The notes below the pieces were generated by a model. The model was not told the DNA's origin. It saw only the letters and a program-made list of their open reading frames with translations, and made no database searches. A stretch of DNA of 64,000 nucleotides from RYN-230 sp963770545 (GTDB taxonomy: Bacteria; Actinomycetota; Actinomycetes; Streptosporangiales; Streptosporangiaceae): the NCBI GenBank assembly GCA_963770545.1, contig CAVYQF010000011.1, positions 510,758 through 574,757 of the forward strand, read 5' to 3'. Positions 18,548 through 27,340 of this stretch are shown here, piece after piece. A program made the translations under genes and the position numbers. Positions within the stretch are counted from its first letter, which is position 1. Every line of letters begins with the position of its first letter.

Positions 18548-19432
18548 ATGGGACGGCAACTCACCGAGGCGATCATCGATGGCATCCTCGGCGGCAGTGT
18601 CTATGCCCTGATGGCGGTCGGGCTGACGCTGATCTTCGGGGTGCTGGACATCATCAACATCGCCCAGGGCATCCTGGTCGTGCTGGGCGCGTACCTCAGC
18701 TACGTGCTCTCCGTCCACCTGCACATCGACCTGTTCGTGGGCCTGCTGGTGACCGTCCCCGCGATGTTCCTCGTCGGGGTCGCGATCCAGTGGGCCTTCA
18801 TCAGGCCGCTGCGCGGCCGGGAACGGACCTCGATGTCGCTGCTGGCCACCTACGCGGTGGCGATCATCATCGAGGGAATCCTGTACATCATCTTCGGCTC
18901 GAACTTCGTGAGCCTGAACGCCTCGTACGTCACCTCGGGCCCGCAGATCTTCGGGTTCTACCTCGACTACATCTACATCTACGGCTTCCTGATGGCCCTG
19001 GTGTTCGTGGTCGGGATCTACTACACCCTGTACCGGACCCAGTTCGGCCGGACCATCCGGGCCACCATGCAGGACCAGACCGCGGCCAAGATCGTGGGCA
19101 TCAACGTGAACCGGGTCCAGGCGCTCACGTTCGGGATCGGGGTGGGCGTCACCGCCGCGGGCGGGATGGTCTTCGGCGCCACCGGCGGCGGCTTCAACCC
19201 CAATACCGGGTATGACCTGATCTCCCGGCTGCTCGCGATCATCATCCTCGGCGGCCTGGGCAGCATCGGCGGGGCCATGGTCGCGGCGATCTTCATGATC
19301 ACCCTGGAGGGGGTGGTCGACGTGGTCTGGTCACCCAGCTGGTCGGTGGTGGTGTTCTACGGCGCGCTCGTGCTCGTGCTGGCCTTCCGGCCGCAGGGCC
19401 TGTTCGGCCGCAAGGCAGCGAGGGCCCAGTGA
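18548..19432 (+). CDS. livH: Branched-chain-type ABC importer permease LivH
   Basis: 294 residues with about eight hydrophobic helices. GSVYALMAVGLTLIFGVLDIINIAQG is the signature start of LivH permeases and the IILGGLGSIGGAMVAA segment near the end contains the EAA-like coupling loop region. It forms the inner-membrane channel with the next gene product. The start ATG lies 69 bases after the ruined binding-protein gene. The gene is intact, unlike its upstream neighbour. Confidence 0.93.
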   Translation: MGRQLTEAIIDGILGGSVYALMAVGLTLIFGVLDIINIAQGILVVLGAYLSYVLSVHLHIDLFVGLLVTVPAMFLVGVAIQWAFIRPLRGRERTSMSLLATYAVAIIIEGILYIIFGSNFVSLNASYVTSGPQIFGFYLDYIYIYGFLMALVFVVGIYYTLYRTQFGRTIRATMQDQTAAKIVGINVNRVQALTFGIGVGVTAAGGMVFGATGGGFNPNTGYDLISRLLAIIILGGLGSIGGAMVAAIFMITLEGVVDVVWSPSWSVVVFYGALVLVLAFRPQGLFGRKAARAQ

Positions 19433-19458
19433 GCCCGGGAACAGGGAGGGAGGGAACG

Positions 19459-20646
19459 ATGAGCCAGGACACGCGGCAGCCGGGACCGGGGCAGCCGGGA
19501 TCAGGGCAGCCGGGCGGCGCGCTCGCGGCCCCCGCGCGCCGGGACCGCCGGGTCACCGGCGCCAAGCTGGGCGGCCTCGCGATCCTGCTGGTGATCGCGG
19601 CGATCTTCCCGCTCGTCATCACGAACGCGCTGTACACCCAGTTCGCCGTGAACACCCTGATCTACGTGGGCGCGGTGGCGGCCTGGAACCTGTTCTCCGG
19701 CTATTCGGGCTACCTGTCGCTGGGCACCGCGGTGTTCTTCGGCTCCGGCGCCTACACCGTGGGCCTGCTGGCCAACCACTGGAAGCTCCCGGGCGCGGAC
19801 ATCTTCCTCCTGCTGCCGCTGGGCGGGCTGGTCGCCGCGCTGATCGCGGTGCCGCTGGGGCTGATCGCGCTGCGGGTCCGGCGGCACACGTTCGTCGTGA
19901 TCACCATCGCCTTCTTCTTCATCTTCCAGCTGATGGCGTTCAACCTCAGCTTCACCGGCGGGAACCAGGGGGTGAGCTCGCCCTTCTTCCTCTGGTCGGC
20001 GTCCGACTACAACAACCCCTTCTACTACGTCGGCCTGGTCATCGCGGTGGCTACCATCACGCTGTCCTGGCTGATCCGCAACTCGCGGTTCGGTCTCCAG
20101 CTCCTGGCCATCCGGGATGACGAGGACCGGGCCCGCGGGCTCGGCGTGCGGGCCATGCGGGTCAAGCTCACCGCGTTCGCCATCTCGGGCGGGATCGTCG
20201 GCATGATCGGCGGGCTGTGGTGGTTCTTCATCGGCCAGGCGCTGCCCGAGACCGCGTTCAACCCCTTGTTCGACCTGACCGTCGCGCTGATGGCCTTCCT
20301 GGGCGGATTCGGCACCCTGGCTGGCCCGGTACTCGGCGCGCTGATCCTGGAGCCGCTCCAGCAGTGGATCGGGATCACCTTCACCAACGGCTACACCAGC
20401 GACATCGTGCTCGGCGTGCTCTTCCTGGCCGTCATCTTGTTCCTGCCGCGCGGGATCGTCCCCACCGGAACCGAGTACGTCACCCGGTGGCGCGCTGCGC
20501 AGACGCGCAGACGCGAGAGCGCCGCCGGGGATTCAGCCCCGCCAGGCAATCCTGCGGTGAACCCGGCGGCCACCCCGACGACGGGTTCCCGGGCGGCCAC
20601 CAGTTCCACGACCACGGGGACGCCGAGCACCGGAGGGGCACGATGA
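19459..20646 (+). CDS. livM: Branched-chain-type ABC importer permease LivM
   Basis: 395 residues from ATG 19459, which follows GGGAGGGAGGG; GTG 19429 overlaps the livH stop and is an alternative. The N-terminal 35 residues are Gln/Pro/Gly-rich and the C-terminal 60 are Ala/Thr-rich. In between is the LivM core (NTLIYVGAVAAWNLFSGYSG, FFGSGAYTVGLLA, then LAIRDDEDRARGLGVRAMRVK, the ATPase-coupling segment). The stop overlaps the next start as ATGA. Confidence 0.92.
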   Translation: MSQDTRQPGPGQPGSGQPGGALAAPARRDRRVTGAKLGGLAILLVIAAIFPLVITNALYTQFAVNTLIYVGAVAAWNLFSGYSGYLSLGTAVFFGSGAYTVGLLANHWKLPGADIFLLLPLGGLVAALIAVPLGLIALRVRRHTFVVITIAFFFIFQLMAFNLSFTGGNQGVSSPFFLWSASDYNNPFYYVGLVIAVATITLSWLIRNSRFGLQLLAIRDDEDRARGLGVRAMRVKLTAFAISGGIVGMIGGLWWFFIGQALPETAFNPLFDLTVALMAFLGGFGTLAGPVLGALILEPLQQWIGITFTNGYTSDIVLGVLFLAVILFLPRGIVPTGTEYVTRWRAAQTRRRESAAGDSAPPGNPAVNPAATPTTGSRAATSSTTTGTPSTGGAR

Positions 20647-21422
20647 CCGCGCTGCTGCGCACCGCCGCGGTGACCAAATCCTTCGGCGGCGTCCAGGCCC
20701 TGAACGGGGCCACCATCGAGGTGGAGCAGGGCAGCATCGCCGGGCTCATCGGGCCGAACGGCTCGGGCAAGACCACGCTGTTCAACGTGATCACCGGTTA
20801 CGAGACGGTGGACGGCGGCGAGGTCTACCTGGGCGACAAGCGGATCACGAACGCGGCGCCGGACAAGGTGTTCTCAGCTGGCATCGGCCGGACCTTCCAG
20901 CTGACCCGGGTGTTCTCCCGGCTCACCGTCATGGAGAACATGATCGTGGCGGCCCAGAACGCGGAGGGGAGCCAGCGGCGGCTGCGCAACCCGCTGGCCC
21001 GGGCCGGCGGCCCCGCCACCCGGCGCCGGGCCCTGGAACTGCTGGAGTTCACCGGCATCGCCCACCACGCCGGCGCGCTTGCCGAGACCCTGTCCTACGG
21101 CCAGCGCAAGCTGCTGGAGCTGTCCTACGTGCTGATGGCGGACCCGGCCATCGTGCTGCTCGACGAGCCGGCCGGCGGGGTGAACCTCACCCTGATCACG
21201 ATGATCGCGGACCGGATCCGGCAACTGAACCAGCAGGGCACCACGTTCCTGATCGTGGAGCACAACATGGATTTCGTGATGGGACTGTGTGACCGGGTCA
21301 CGGTGCTGGACTACGGCACCGCCGTGGTCAGCGGACCACCGGACGTGGTCAGGACCGACCCCCGGGTCCTCGACGCCTACCTTGGGACTGCGGAGGATGA
21401 CGATGACGTCCCGGCCAGCTGA
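20643..21422 (+). CDS. livG: Branched-chain-type ABC importer ATPase LivG
   Basis: 259 residues. Walker A GPNGSGKTT (about residues 37-45), a LivG-type signature TLSYGQRKLLELSYVLM, Walker B AIVLLDEPAGGVN and switch histidine LIVEHNMDFVMGLCDRV. LivG proteins usually have the same altered signature without the SGGQ motif. ATG 20643 overlaps the livM stop (ATGA), so translation is coupled. Confidence 0.94.
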   Translation: MTALLRTAAVTKSFGGVQALNGATIEVEQGSIAGLIGPNGSGKTTLFNVITGYETVDGGEVYLGDKRITNAAPDKVFSAGIGRTFQLTRVFSRLTVMENMIVAAQNAEGSQRRLRNPLARAGGPATRRRALELLEFTGIAHHAGALAETLSYGQRKLLELSYVLMADPAIVLLDEPAGGVNLTLITMIADRIRQLNQQGTTFLIVEHNMDFVMGLCDRVTVLDYGTAVVSGPPDVVRTDPRVLDAYLGTAEDDDDVPAS

Positions 21423-22536
21423 GAACGTGACGGCGGGCGCCCCGGCCCTCGAGATCAAGGACGTGGTGGCCGGTTACGGCGGTGGCGACGTCCTGCACGG
21501 CGTGACCATGCAGGTCTACGAGGGTGGCATCACCTGCGTTGTGGGGCCCAACGGGGCGGGCAAGTCCACCCTGCTCGCCGCGATCAGCGGGCTGCTGAAT
21601 CCGCGGCTCGGCCACGTCAGCCTGCGCGGTGAGCGGCTGTCGGGGAAGTCTCCCCGGCAGGTGCTGGACATGGGCGTGGTGCTGGTGCCGCAGAACCACA
21701 GCCTGTTCCGCGAGATGACGGTGCGCGAGAACATCGTGCTCGGCGGCTACATCCTGCGCCAGCGAGGGCTGGCCGACCGCAGGCTGGATAATGTCCTGGG
21801 GATGTTCCCGCAGGTTACCGAGTGGCTGGGGAAGAAGGCCGGCAGCCTGTCCGGCGGCCAGCAGCGGCTGGTGGAGTTCGCCCGGTGCCTGATGCTCGAT
21901 CCGAGCCTGGTCATCCTGGACGAGCCGTCCATGGGGCTGTCGCCCCTGGTGCTGAAGTCGGTCTTCGATGCGGTCCGGCTGATGAACAAGCAGGGCAAGA
22001 CCATCCTGCTGGTCGAGCAGAACGCGCGGGCCGGCCTGCGGCTGTCCACCCACGGGGTGGTCCTGGAGAATGGCCGGGTCCGGCTGGCCGGCTCGGGACG
22101 CGAGGTCCTGCACCATCCGGAGATCGGTGCCCTGTACCTGGGCGGGGCGGTGACCGACACGTCCGCCAGCGCGCCCCCGGCAGGAGAGAACGCGAACGTG
22201 GCGGCTGCGAACGCGGCGGCCGCGCAGATAGCCGCCGAGGACGCGGACGCCGGGATGAGCGGTCCGCCCGCGGGCGGCGATGCGTCGAACGGCACCGCCG
22301 CGGGCGGCGATGCATCGAACGGCCCCGCCGCGGGCGGCGATACTCGAACGGCCCCGCCGCGGGCACCGCTTCGAACGGCACCCCTGCCCGTTGATCATCG
22401 ACGCGCACTGCCACGTCATCGTCCCGGAGGTGACGGCACGCAGCGTGCCCGAGGCGTGGCGGCCAGCCCTGCGGACCGAGGACGGCCAGCGCATTGTCGG
22501 GTTCCGGGGCCGGGAACTGACCTCGGCGGTCGGTGA
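21403..22536 (+). CDS. livF: Branched-chain-type ABC importer ATPase LivF, C-terminus altered by a slip in a 30-bp repeat
   Basis: 377 residues as sequenced. Walker A GPNGAGKST, signature LSGGQQRLVEFARCLM, Walker B SLVILDEPSMGLSP and VEQNARAGLRLS all lie in the first 230 residues. GGAGG at 21392-21396 favours ATG 21403 over 21397; the start overlaps livG by 20 bases. After YLGGAV the protein should end in an Ala/Gly tail; the third copy of a 30-bp repeat has lost one base (near 22341), so the tail runs on out of frame to 22536 inside the next gene. Restoring the base ends it at TGA 22392-22394, overlapping the next TTG start. Confidence 0.88.
   Translation: MTSRPAENVTAGAPALEIKDVVAGYGGGDVLHGVTMQVYEGGITCVVGPNGAGKSTLLAAISGLLNPRLGHVSLRGERLSGKSPRQVLDMGVVLVPQNHSLFREMTVRENIVLGGYILRQRGLADRRLDNVLGMFPQVTEWLGKKAGSLSGGQQRLVEFARCLMLDPSLVILDEPSMGLSPLVLKSVFDAVRLMNKQGKTILLVEQNARAGLRLSTHGVVLENGRVRLAGSGREVLHHPEIGALYLGGAVTDTSASAPPAGENANVAAANAAAAQIAAEDADAGMSGPPAGGDASNGTAAGGDASNGPAAGGDTRTAPPRAPLRTAPLPVDHRRALPRHRPGGDGTQRARGVAASPADRGRPAHCRVPGPGTDLGGR
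22270..22358 (+). repeat. 30-bp tandem repeat in the livF 3' end
   Basis: Unit 1 is 22270-22299 and unit 2 22300-22329 (one or two differences); unit 3 at 22330-22358 is 29 bases long because one base is missing in GATACTCGAAC compared with GATGCATCGAAC. A partial fourth unit follows. Each unit encodes AGGDASNG(T/P)A. Confidence 0.85.
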
Positions 22537-23377
22537 GTTCAGCGACGTCGAGATCATGCTCGGCGAGGCGGCCGGCACCGGGATCGGGCACCTGCTGCTG
22601 TCTCCGTGGATCAACCTGGTGCCGGTGGACGCCCAGCCGGACGAGGCCCGGCTGGTCTGCCGGGTGCAGAACGAGTCGCTGGCCCGGATGGCCGCCGCCC
22701 ACCCCGGGCGGCTCAGCGCGGTGGGCGCGGTCTCGGTGCAGGATCCCGCGCTGGCGGCGCGCGAGCTGGCGGACCTGATGACCGTGCCGGGCCTGCACGG
22801 CGTGGAGATCCCGTCCAGCGTGGGCGGCCGCTACCTGGGCGACGACTTCTTCCTGCCGTTCTGGGCGGCCGCCGCCGAAACCGGCGCGCTGGTCTTCATC
22901 CACCCCTCCACCCGGGGCTTCGGGATTCCGGCCCTGGACGGCTACTACCTGTGGAACTCGGTCGGCAACCCGCTGGAAACCGCGGTCACCGCCGCGCACA
23001 TCGCGGTGGCGGGCGTGCTCGAGCGATTCCCCCAGCTGCGGATCCTGCTGGCCCACGGCGGTGGTGCGCTGCCGGTGCTCCGCGGGAGGCTGCGCCGGGC
23101 CCACGCCATCCGGCCCGAAGCCGCGGAACGCCTCAGCCAGGGCCCGGATGTGTCTCTGCGCCGGTTCCACTACGACACGGTGACCCACGACCCGGGCCTG
23201 CTGGCCGACCTGGTCCGGTACGCCGGCCCGGAGCAGGTCCTGCTCGGCTCGGACCGGCCCTTCGATATGGGCACTGACGATCCCGTCGGGGACGTGCGCG
23301 CGCTGCGGCTCGGACCGGGCGAGGACCTGATCCTGGGCGGGAACGCCGCACGCCTGCTGGGCCTGGCCCGTGACTGA
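22391..23377 (+). CDS. Amidohydrolase-family (PF04909) metal-dependent hydrolase/decarboxylase, ACMSD-like
   Basis: 328 residues from TTG 22391, which places the first metal motif at the very N-terminus (IIDAHCHVIVPE) as is normal; longer starts only add repeat-encoded sequence. Other expected motifs: FIHPSTRGFG, ILLAHGGGALPVLRGRL (metal histidine) and VLLGSDRPFDMG (catalytic Asp). Family members include 2-amino-3-carboxymuconate-semialdehyde and hydroxybenzoate-type decarboxylases. The TTG overlaps the likely original livF stop, so it belongs to the importer operon and probably works on the imported compound. Confidence 0.85.
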   Translation: MIIDAHCHVIVPEVTARSVPEAWRPALRTEDGQRIVGFRGRELTSAVGEFSDVEIMLGEAAGTGIGHLLLSPWINLVPVDAQPDEARLVCRVQNESLARMAAAHPGRLSAVGAVSVQDPALAARELADLMTVPGLHGVEIPSSVGGRYLGDDFFLPFWAAAAETGALVFIHPSTRGFGIPALDGYYLWNSVGNPLETAVTAAHIAVAGVLERFPQLRILLAHGGGALPVLRGRLRRAHAIRPEAAERLSQGPDVSLRRFHYDTVTHDPGLLADLVRYAGPEQVLLGSDRPFDMGTDDPVGDVRALRLGPGEDLILGGNAARLLGLARD

Positions 23378-23488
23378 GCCCAGGGTCGCGATGCAGGCGC
23401 CTGGACGTCTCGACGGGCAGAGGGTCTTCCGGTACGGTCAAGGCCGTCCGCCGTCGCGCCCGGCGTCATGACCCTCCGGAGGACAGGC

Positions 23489-24502
23489 ATGGACTACACC
23501 AAGGCGGAAGCCAAGCAGGCAGCCCGGGAGTGCTTCACCGGGCTGTGGGCCGCGACCACCACGCCGTTCGACAGCCGCGGCGACCTGGACGCCGACGCGC
23601 TCCGCCACGACCTCGACCGCCTGACCGGCAGCCTGGGGATCGGCGGCATCTTCTGCGGCGGCGTGATGGGCGAGTTCTGGTCCCTGGCCGGAAGCGAGCG
23701 GCGCCGGGTGGTCGAGATCACGGTGGACAGCAGCCGGGGCCGGTGCCCGGTGATCGCGCACACCGGCCACAGTTCCGCGCGGCAGGCCATCGAGCTGACC
23801 CGGCACGCGCAGAAGACGGGGGCCGACTTCGCGGTGCTGATCAACCCGTACTTCCCGCCCGCCTCGGATGAGGGTCTCTACCAGTGGTTCGAGAAGGTCT
23901 GCGCGGCCGTGGACATCGGCATCTGGCTGTTCGACACCGCCTACTCTGGCGTGTCGCTGTCACTGGAGCTGATCGAGCGGCTGGCCGGCATCGAGAACAT
24001 CTGCGGGATCAAGGTCGGCCGTGACCACGCTCGCTACCTGGAGGTACTGGACCGGGTCGGGGGCGAGATCCTGGTCTGCGAGCCCAACGAGGGCACCTGG
24101 CTGGAGAACATGCGCGACCACGGTCAGCGGGTGTTCATGTCCTCGGCCGCGCCGTACCTCTACCAGACGCCGCAATGGCAGCCGATGCGCGAGTACACCA
24201 GGCTCGCGCTCAGCGGTGACTACGCGGCCGCGGCTCAGGTAGCGGCCACTCTCGACCCGGTGCGCGCGCTGGCCGCGAAGTGGCTGCACGGCAGGGCCCG
24301 CCGATTCGACTCGCTGGCCTCCATTAAGGCGTGGGCCGGCCTGGTCGGGATGTCTGGCGGGCCGCTCCGCCCGCCGTTGCTCCCGCAGACCCGGGCCGAG
24401 CACGAGGAGCTCAGGGCGGATCTGGATGCGGTCGGGCTGCTCCCCGGGACCGGCTCCTCAGGACGGGTCAGCAGCAACGGGCACCGCCCGACCCTGGCCT
24501 GA
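23489..24502 (+). CDS. Dihydrodipicolinate synthase-family lyase (DapA/NanA-like)
   Basis: 337 residues; ATG 23489 follows CCGGAGGACAGGC. A TIM-barrel Schiff-base lyase: LWAATTTPFDSRGDLD at the start, GGIFCGGVMGEFWSLAGSER (pyruvate-carboxylate-binding loop, here CGGVMGE instead of the GTTGE of true DapA), INPYFPPASDEG (tyrosine region) and ICGIKVGRD with the Schiff-base lysine. The altered loop argues against lysine biosynthesis and for a catabolic aldolase or hydratase-aldolase. It is the last gene of the importer operon; its end overlaps the convergent oxidoreductase by 45 bases. Confidence 0.85.
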   Translation: MDYTKAEAKQAARECFTGLWAATTTPFDSRGDLDADALRHDLDRLTGSLGIGGIFCGGVMGEFWSLAGSERRRVVEITVDSSRGRCPVIAHTGHSSARQAIELTRHAQKTGADFAVLINPYFPPASDEGLYQWFEKVCAAVDIGIWLFDTAYSGVSLSLELIERLAGIENICGIKVGRDHARYLEVLDRVGGEILVCEPNEGTWLENMRDHGQRVFMSSAAPYLYQTPQWQPMREYTRLALSGDYAAAAQVAATLDPVRALAAKWLHGRARRFDSLASIKAWAGLVGMSGGPLRPPLLPQTRAEHEELRADLDAVGLLPGTGSSGRVSSNGHRPTLA

Positions 24503-26083
24503 CGGCGCGCTCATGATCGCGGCCGGGTCGTGGCCGAGGTCATTGAGGAGCACGATCGCTGCGTTACGGCCAGGGGCGCCGGTGATGGATCCGCCGGGGT
24601 GCGTGGTCCCCCCGGTCTGGTAGAGCCCGGGGACAGGCATCCGGTGCGAGGCCCAGCCTGGTACCGGGCGCAGCGCCCCGCTGAAGGCGGGACCACGGTT
24701 GCCGCCGTGGAAGGCGCCGTGGATCATGTGCGGGTTGAGTTCCTCGATGTCGGCGGGGGACTTGACCAGGCTGGCCAGGATAACCTCGTCGGTGAAGCCA
24801 GGCGCGACCTCGCGCAGCCGCTCCAGGGTCCGGCGGGCGTGCCCGTGCTTGACGGCCGCCCAGCCGCCCATGCTCTCCGGGGGCTGGTACACCTGCGGGC
24901 TGAGCAGTTTGACCGTGTGGTGGCCCGCTGGCGCCCGGCCCGGATCGGCCAGGGTGGGCGTGGCCACCAGCAGCCACGGCGGCTCTGCGATGAACCGCCC
25001 GGACCGCAGGTCGGCCCCCATCTGGATGACGTCCTCGGGCCAGCCTGCCAGGCCCGCCGACACGGCAGTGCGCGGGCCGTCCGGAGCCTGAAACTCAGGC
25101 GGCGCGGTGGTGGCGTAATAGGTGGCGAAGCCGGGCACGCCCACGTCGTAGGTGTCTACGCCGTAGTGGAATTCTTCCGGCCAGGCCTCCGCCGGGGCCA
25201 TCTCGCGCAGGTGCTTGATGTGGATCGTCGAGACCACAGCGGTGCCCGCCCGGTACTGGGCGCCGTCCTCGGTCGCCACCCCGGCGCACCGGCCGCCCTC
25301 CAGCAGCAGCCTGGTCACCCGCTGGCCGCACAGCACGGTGCCACCATGGTCGGCCAGGTAACCGGTGAGCGCCGCGGTCAGCTGCCCGGATCCGCCGATG
25401 GGAATGGACCAGCTGCGCTGCTGCCGCCCGAACGTCTGCGCGTAAGGGAGCACCCCCGAGCCAGGCTCGTCGGCCGGCTGGAAGACCTGGAAGGCCATCC
25501 ACAGCAGGAAGGCCTGGATGTGCCGGCTTTCGAACTCGTGCTGCACGACCTGCACCGCGGACAGTTGCCGGCGCCGGGCCCAGATCCGGCCCTGGGGATG
25601 CCCGGCCAGCATCTGGTCCAGCGACGGCCCGAATCCGACCGGCGTGAACTGGGCCTGGCTGAAGATGTGTTTCACCTGGTCGTACTCGTCAAGCAGGCGC
25701 AGGTAGGCGGCCGCGTCCGGCTTCGAGAACCGGGCGACCTCCTCGGCCGTCCGTTCCCGGTCCAGCCACATCGTGAACTGCTGGCCGTCCGGGAACGCCA
25801 CGTGCTCCACCGGGTCCGGTTCTGCGTAGCGCAGGCCATAGTCGGCGGTCAGGCCGAGTTCATCGCGGCTCAGCACCGGGTTGACCCGGATCATCGTGTG
25901 CCCGGTGGCGCAGGTGTCGATGCCAAACCCAGGGAGCAGCAGTTCCTCGGTGGCCGCACCGCCGCCGGGGATCGCCCGCGCGTCCAGGACCAGGCAGCGG
26001 TAGCCGGCCTTGGCCAGGTAGCACGCGGTGACCAGGCTGTTGTGCCCGGCGCCCGCCACCACGATGTCGGCGTCGTAGGTCAT
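24458..26083 (-). CDS. FAD-dependent oxidoreductase, phytoene-desaturase/CrtI-like NAD(P)-binding family
   Basis: 541 residues. DADIVVAGAGHNSLVTACYL is the dinucleotide-binding start, VLDARAIPGGGAATEE the second FAD contact, and LYQTGGTTHPGGSITGAPG near residue 505 the C-terminal FAD motif of the CrtI family. The family also contains amine oxidases and retinol-saturase-like enzymes, so the substrate is open. A LacI-type operator with perfect 5-bp arms lies 45-58 bases upstream of ATG 26083. It is convergent with the importer operon and may serve the same pathway. No carotenoid genes are nearby. Confidence 0.85.
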   Translation of the reverse strand: MTYDADIVVAGAGHNSLVTACYLAKAGYRCLVLDARAIPGGGAATEELLLPGFGIDTCATGHTMIRVNPVLSRDELGLTADYGLRYAEPDPVEHVAFPDGQQFTMWLDRERTAEEVARFSKPDAAAYLRLLDEYDQVKHIFSQAQFTPVGFGPSLDQMLAGHPQGRIWARRRQLSAVQVVQHEFESRHIQAFLLWMAFQVFQPADEPGSGVLPYAQTFGRQQRSWSIPIGGSGQLTAALTGYLADHGGTVLCGQRVTRLLLEGGRCAGVATEDGAQYRAGTAVVSTIHIKHLREMAPAEAWPEEFHYGVDTYDVGVPGFATYYATTAPPEFQAPDGPRTAVSAGLAGWPEDVIQMGADLRSGRFIAEPPWLLVATPTLADPGRAPAGHHTVKLLSPQVYQPPESMGGWAAVKHGHARRTLERLREVAPGFTDEVILASLVKSPADIEELNPHMIHGAFHGGNRGPAFSGALRPVPGWASHRMPVPGLYQTGGTTHPGGSITGAPGRNAAIVLLNDLGHDPAAIMSAPSGQGRAVPVAADPS

Positions 26084-26127
26084 CCCCGGCCCGCCTTTCT
26101 ACCGCGGAATCCTCCGCCGTACTTCTC

Positions 26128-26141
26128 TGCAAACCATTGCA
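26128..26141. promoter_or_regulatory. LacI-type operator 3 (candidate)
   Basis: TGCAAACCATTGCA has perfect TGCAA/TTGCA arms and shares 11 of its first 12 bases with operator 2 at 14683. It lies in the promoter region of the minus-strand FAD oxidoreductase, in a locally A/T-rich patch. Confidence 0.58.
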
Positions 26142-26306
26142 TTTCGTTGCGATCCTGGCATCCCGGCGGCTCTGGGGCAAGGGGCGACCGGCCGGGAAGC
26201 CCCCGGCGAGCCGGGCGAAGGGCCGGGCAGGATCTCACTCCCGCCGGGTGACGCAACGGCCACGCCGGCCGCATACCGTCCGGGAAAGCGACCGAGGAGG
26301 CTATGC

Positions 26307-26855
26307 ATGGCGCACCCGGACACCCTGTACGTGCTGGCGGCGGCCTACGATGAGCCGGCCGCCGCCATCGAGGACTACGAGGCCGTGAAGGCCCTGTATT
26401 ACGCGGTGAAGACGTCGCATGACTTCGACGCCGCGGTCATCGCCAAGGACGACGCGGGCAAGGTCAGCATCGTCAAGAAGCACGAGCAGCCGACCCGGCA
26501 CGGAGCCGCGGTGGGCCTCGGCTGGGGCCTGGCCGCTGGTGTGGCGGCAGCGCTGTTCCCGCCCGTGGGCATCCTGGGTGCCCTGGCAGTCGGCGCCGGC
26601 GGCGGGGCCGCGATCGGGGCCGTGACCGGGCACGCCAGCGGCGGGATGAGCCGGACCGATCTCAAGGAGCTGGGGGAGACCCTCGACGCGGGAACGGCCG
26701 GGCTCCTCGTGGTCTACGAGGCCAACCTGGCCGAGCAGGTGACGGCCAACATCAAGGCGGCCAACAAGCTCATCTCCAAGGCCACCGACATGGAAGCCGA
26801 CCAGCTCGCCTCGGACCTGAAGCAGGCGGACCAGGAAGTCGCGTCCGGCAGCTAG
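26307..26855 (+). CDS. DUF1269-family membrane-associated protein
   Basis: 182 residues. A soluble alpha/beta N-terminus (YVLAAAYDEPAAAIEDYEAV, then DFDAAVIAKDDAGKVSIVKK) is followed by a Gly/Ala-rich hydrophobic stretch at about residues 72-112 (VGLGWGLAAGVAAALFPPVG and on) and a helical C-terminus. This matches the DUF1269 pattern, in which the glycine-rich segment is thought to insert in the membrane. Function unknown. GAGGAGG ends 7 bases before the ATG. The gene stands alone and ends against the convergent acetyltransferase with a 4-base overlap. Confidence 0.8.
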   Translation: MAHPDTLYVLAAAYDEPAAAIEDYEAVKALYYAVKTSHDFDAAVIAKDDAGKVSIVKKHEQPTRHGAAVGLGWGLAAGVAAALFPPVGILGALAVGAGGGAAIGAVTGHASGGMSRTDLKELGETLDAGTAGLLVVYEANLAEQVTANIKAANKLISKATDMEADQLASDLKQADQEVASGS

Positions 26856-27340
26856 CCGTCCGGGTTACTGGCTGTCCCGGCCAGCCCGCGCAGGGCGGGG
26901 CCAGCCAGCCGGTTCACGGTCCATTCATCCATCTCCACCGCGCCCAGCGAGGCGTAGAACCTGCGGGCGGGGGAGTTCCAGTCCAGGACCGCCCACTCCA
27001 GCCGGGCGTAGCCGCGGGTCACGCAGATGCGGGCCAGTTCGGCGAGCAGTGCCCGGCCCAGCCCGGCCCGCCGCTGGTCCGGCCGGATGTAGAGGTCCTC
27101 CAGGTAGATCCCGTGCTGGCCGGTCCAGGTGGAGAAGTTCAGGAACCACAGCGCGAAGCCGGCCACCTCGCCCTCGTGCTCAGCCACGTGCGCGAACACG
27201 GCGGGCCGCTCGCCCAGTAGGGCGCGGCGCAGGTCTTCCTCGGTCGCGGTGACCTCGGCCAGCGCCTTCTCGTACTCGGCCAGCTCCCGGACGAGCCGGT
27301 GCAGGGCCGGGATGTCGGCGGCCTCAGCCGGCCGGATCAC
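26852..27340 (-). CDS. GNAT-family N-acetyltransferase
   Basis: 162 residues from GTG 27340, whose bases overlap the stop of the upstream GntR-type gene as GTGA; a longer reading frame upstream is low-complexity and not credible. VIRPAEAADIPALHRLV opens the fold, GIYLEDLYIRPDQRRAGLGRALL is motif A with the acetyl-CoA pyrophosphate loop (RRAGLG), and ARLEWAVLDWNSPARRFYASLGA is motif B. It resembles the diamine/spermidine acetyltransferase branch (FLNFSTWTGQHGIYLEDL). Co-expressed with the regulator. Confidence 0.88.
   Translation of the reverse strand: MIRPAEAADIPALHRLVRELAEYEKALAEVTATEEDLRRALLGERPAVFAHVAEHEGEVAGFALWFLNFSTWTGQHGIYLEDLYIRPDQRRAGLGRALLAELARICVTRGYARLEWAVLDWNSPARRFYASLGAVEMDEWTVNRLAGPALRGLAGTASNPDG

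Noticed and set aside
22280..22390. An earlier start for the ACMSD-like amidohydrolase at 22280
   Set aside because: It would put 37 residues of out-of-frame repeat translation before the metal motif. TTG 22391 gives the normal N-terminus and overlaps the likely livF stop.
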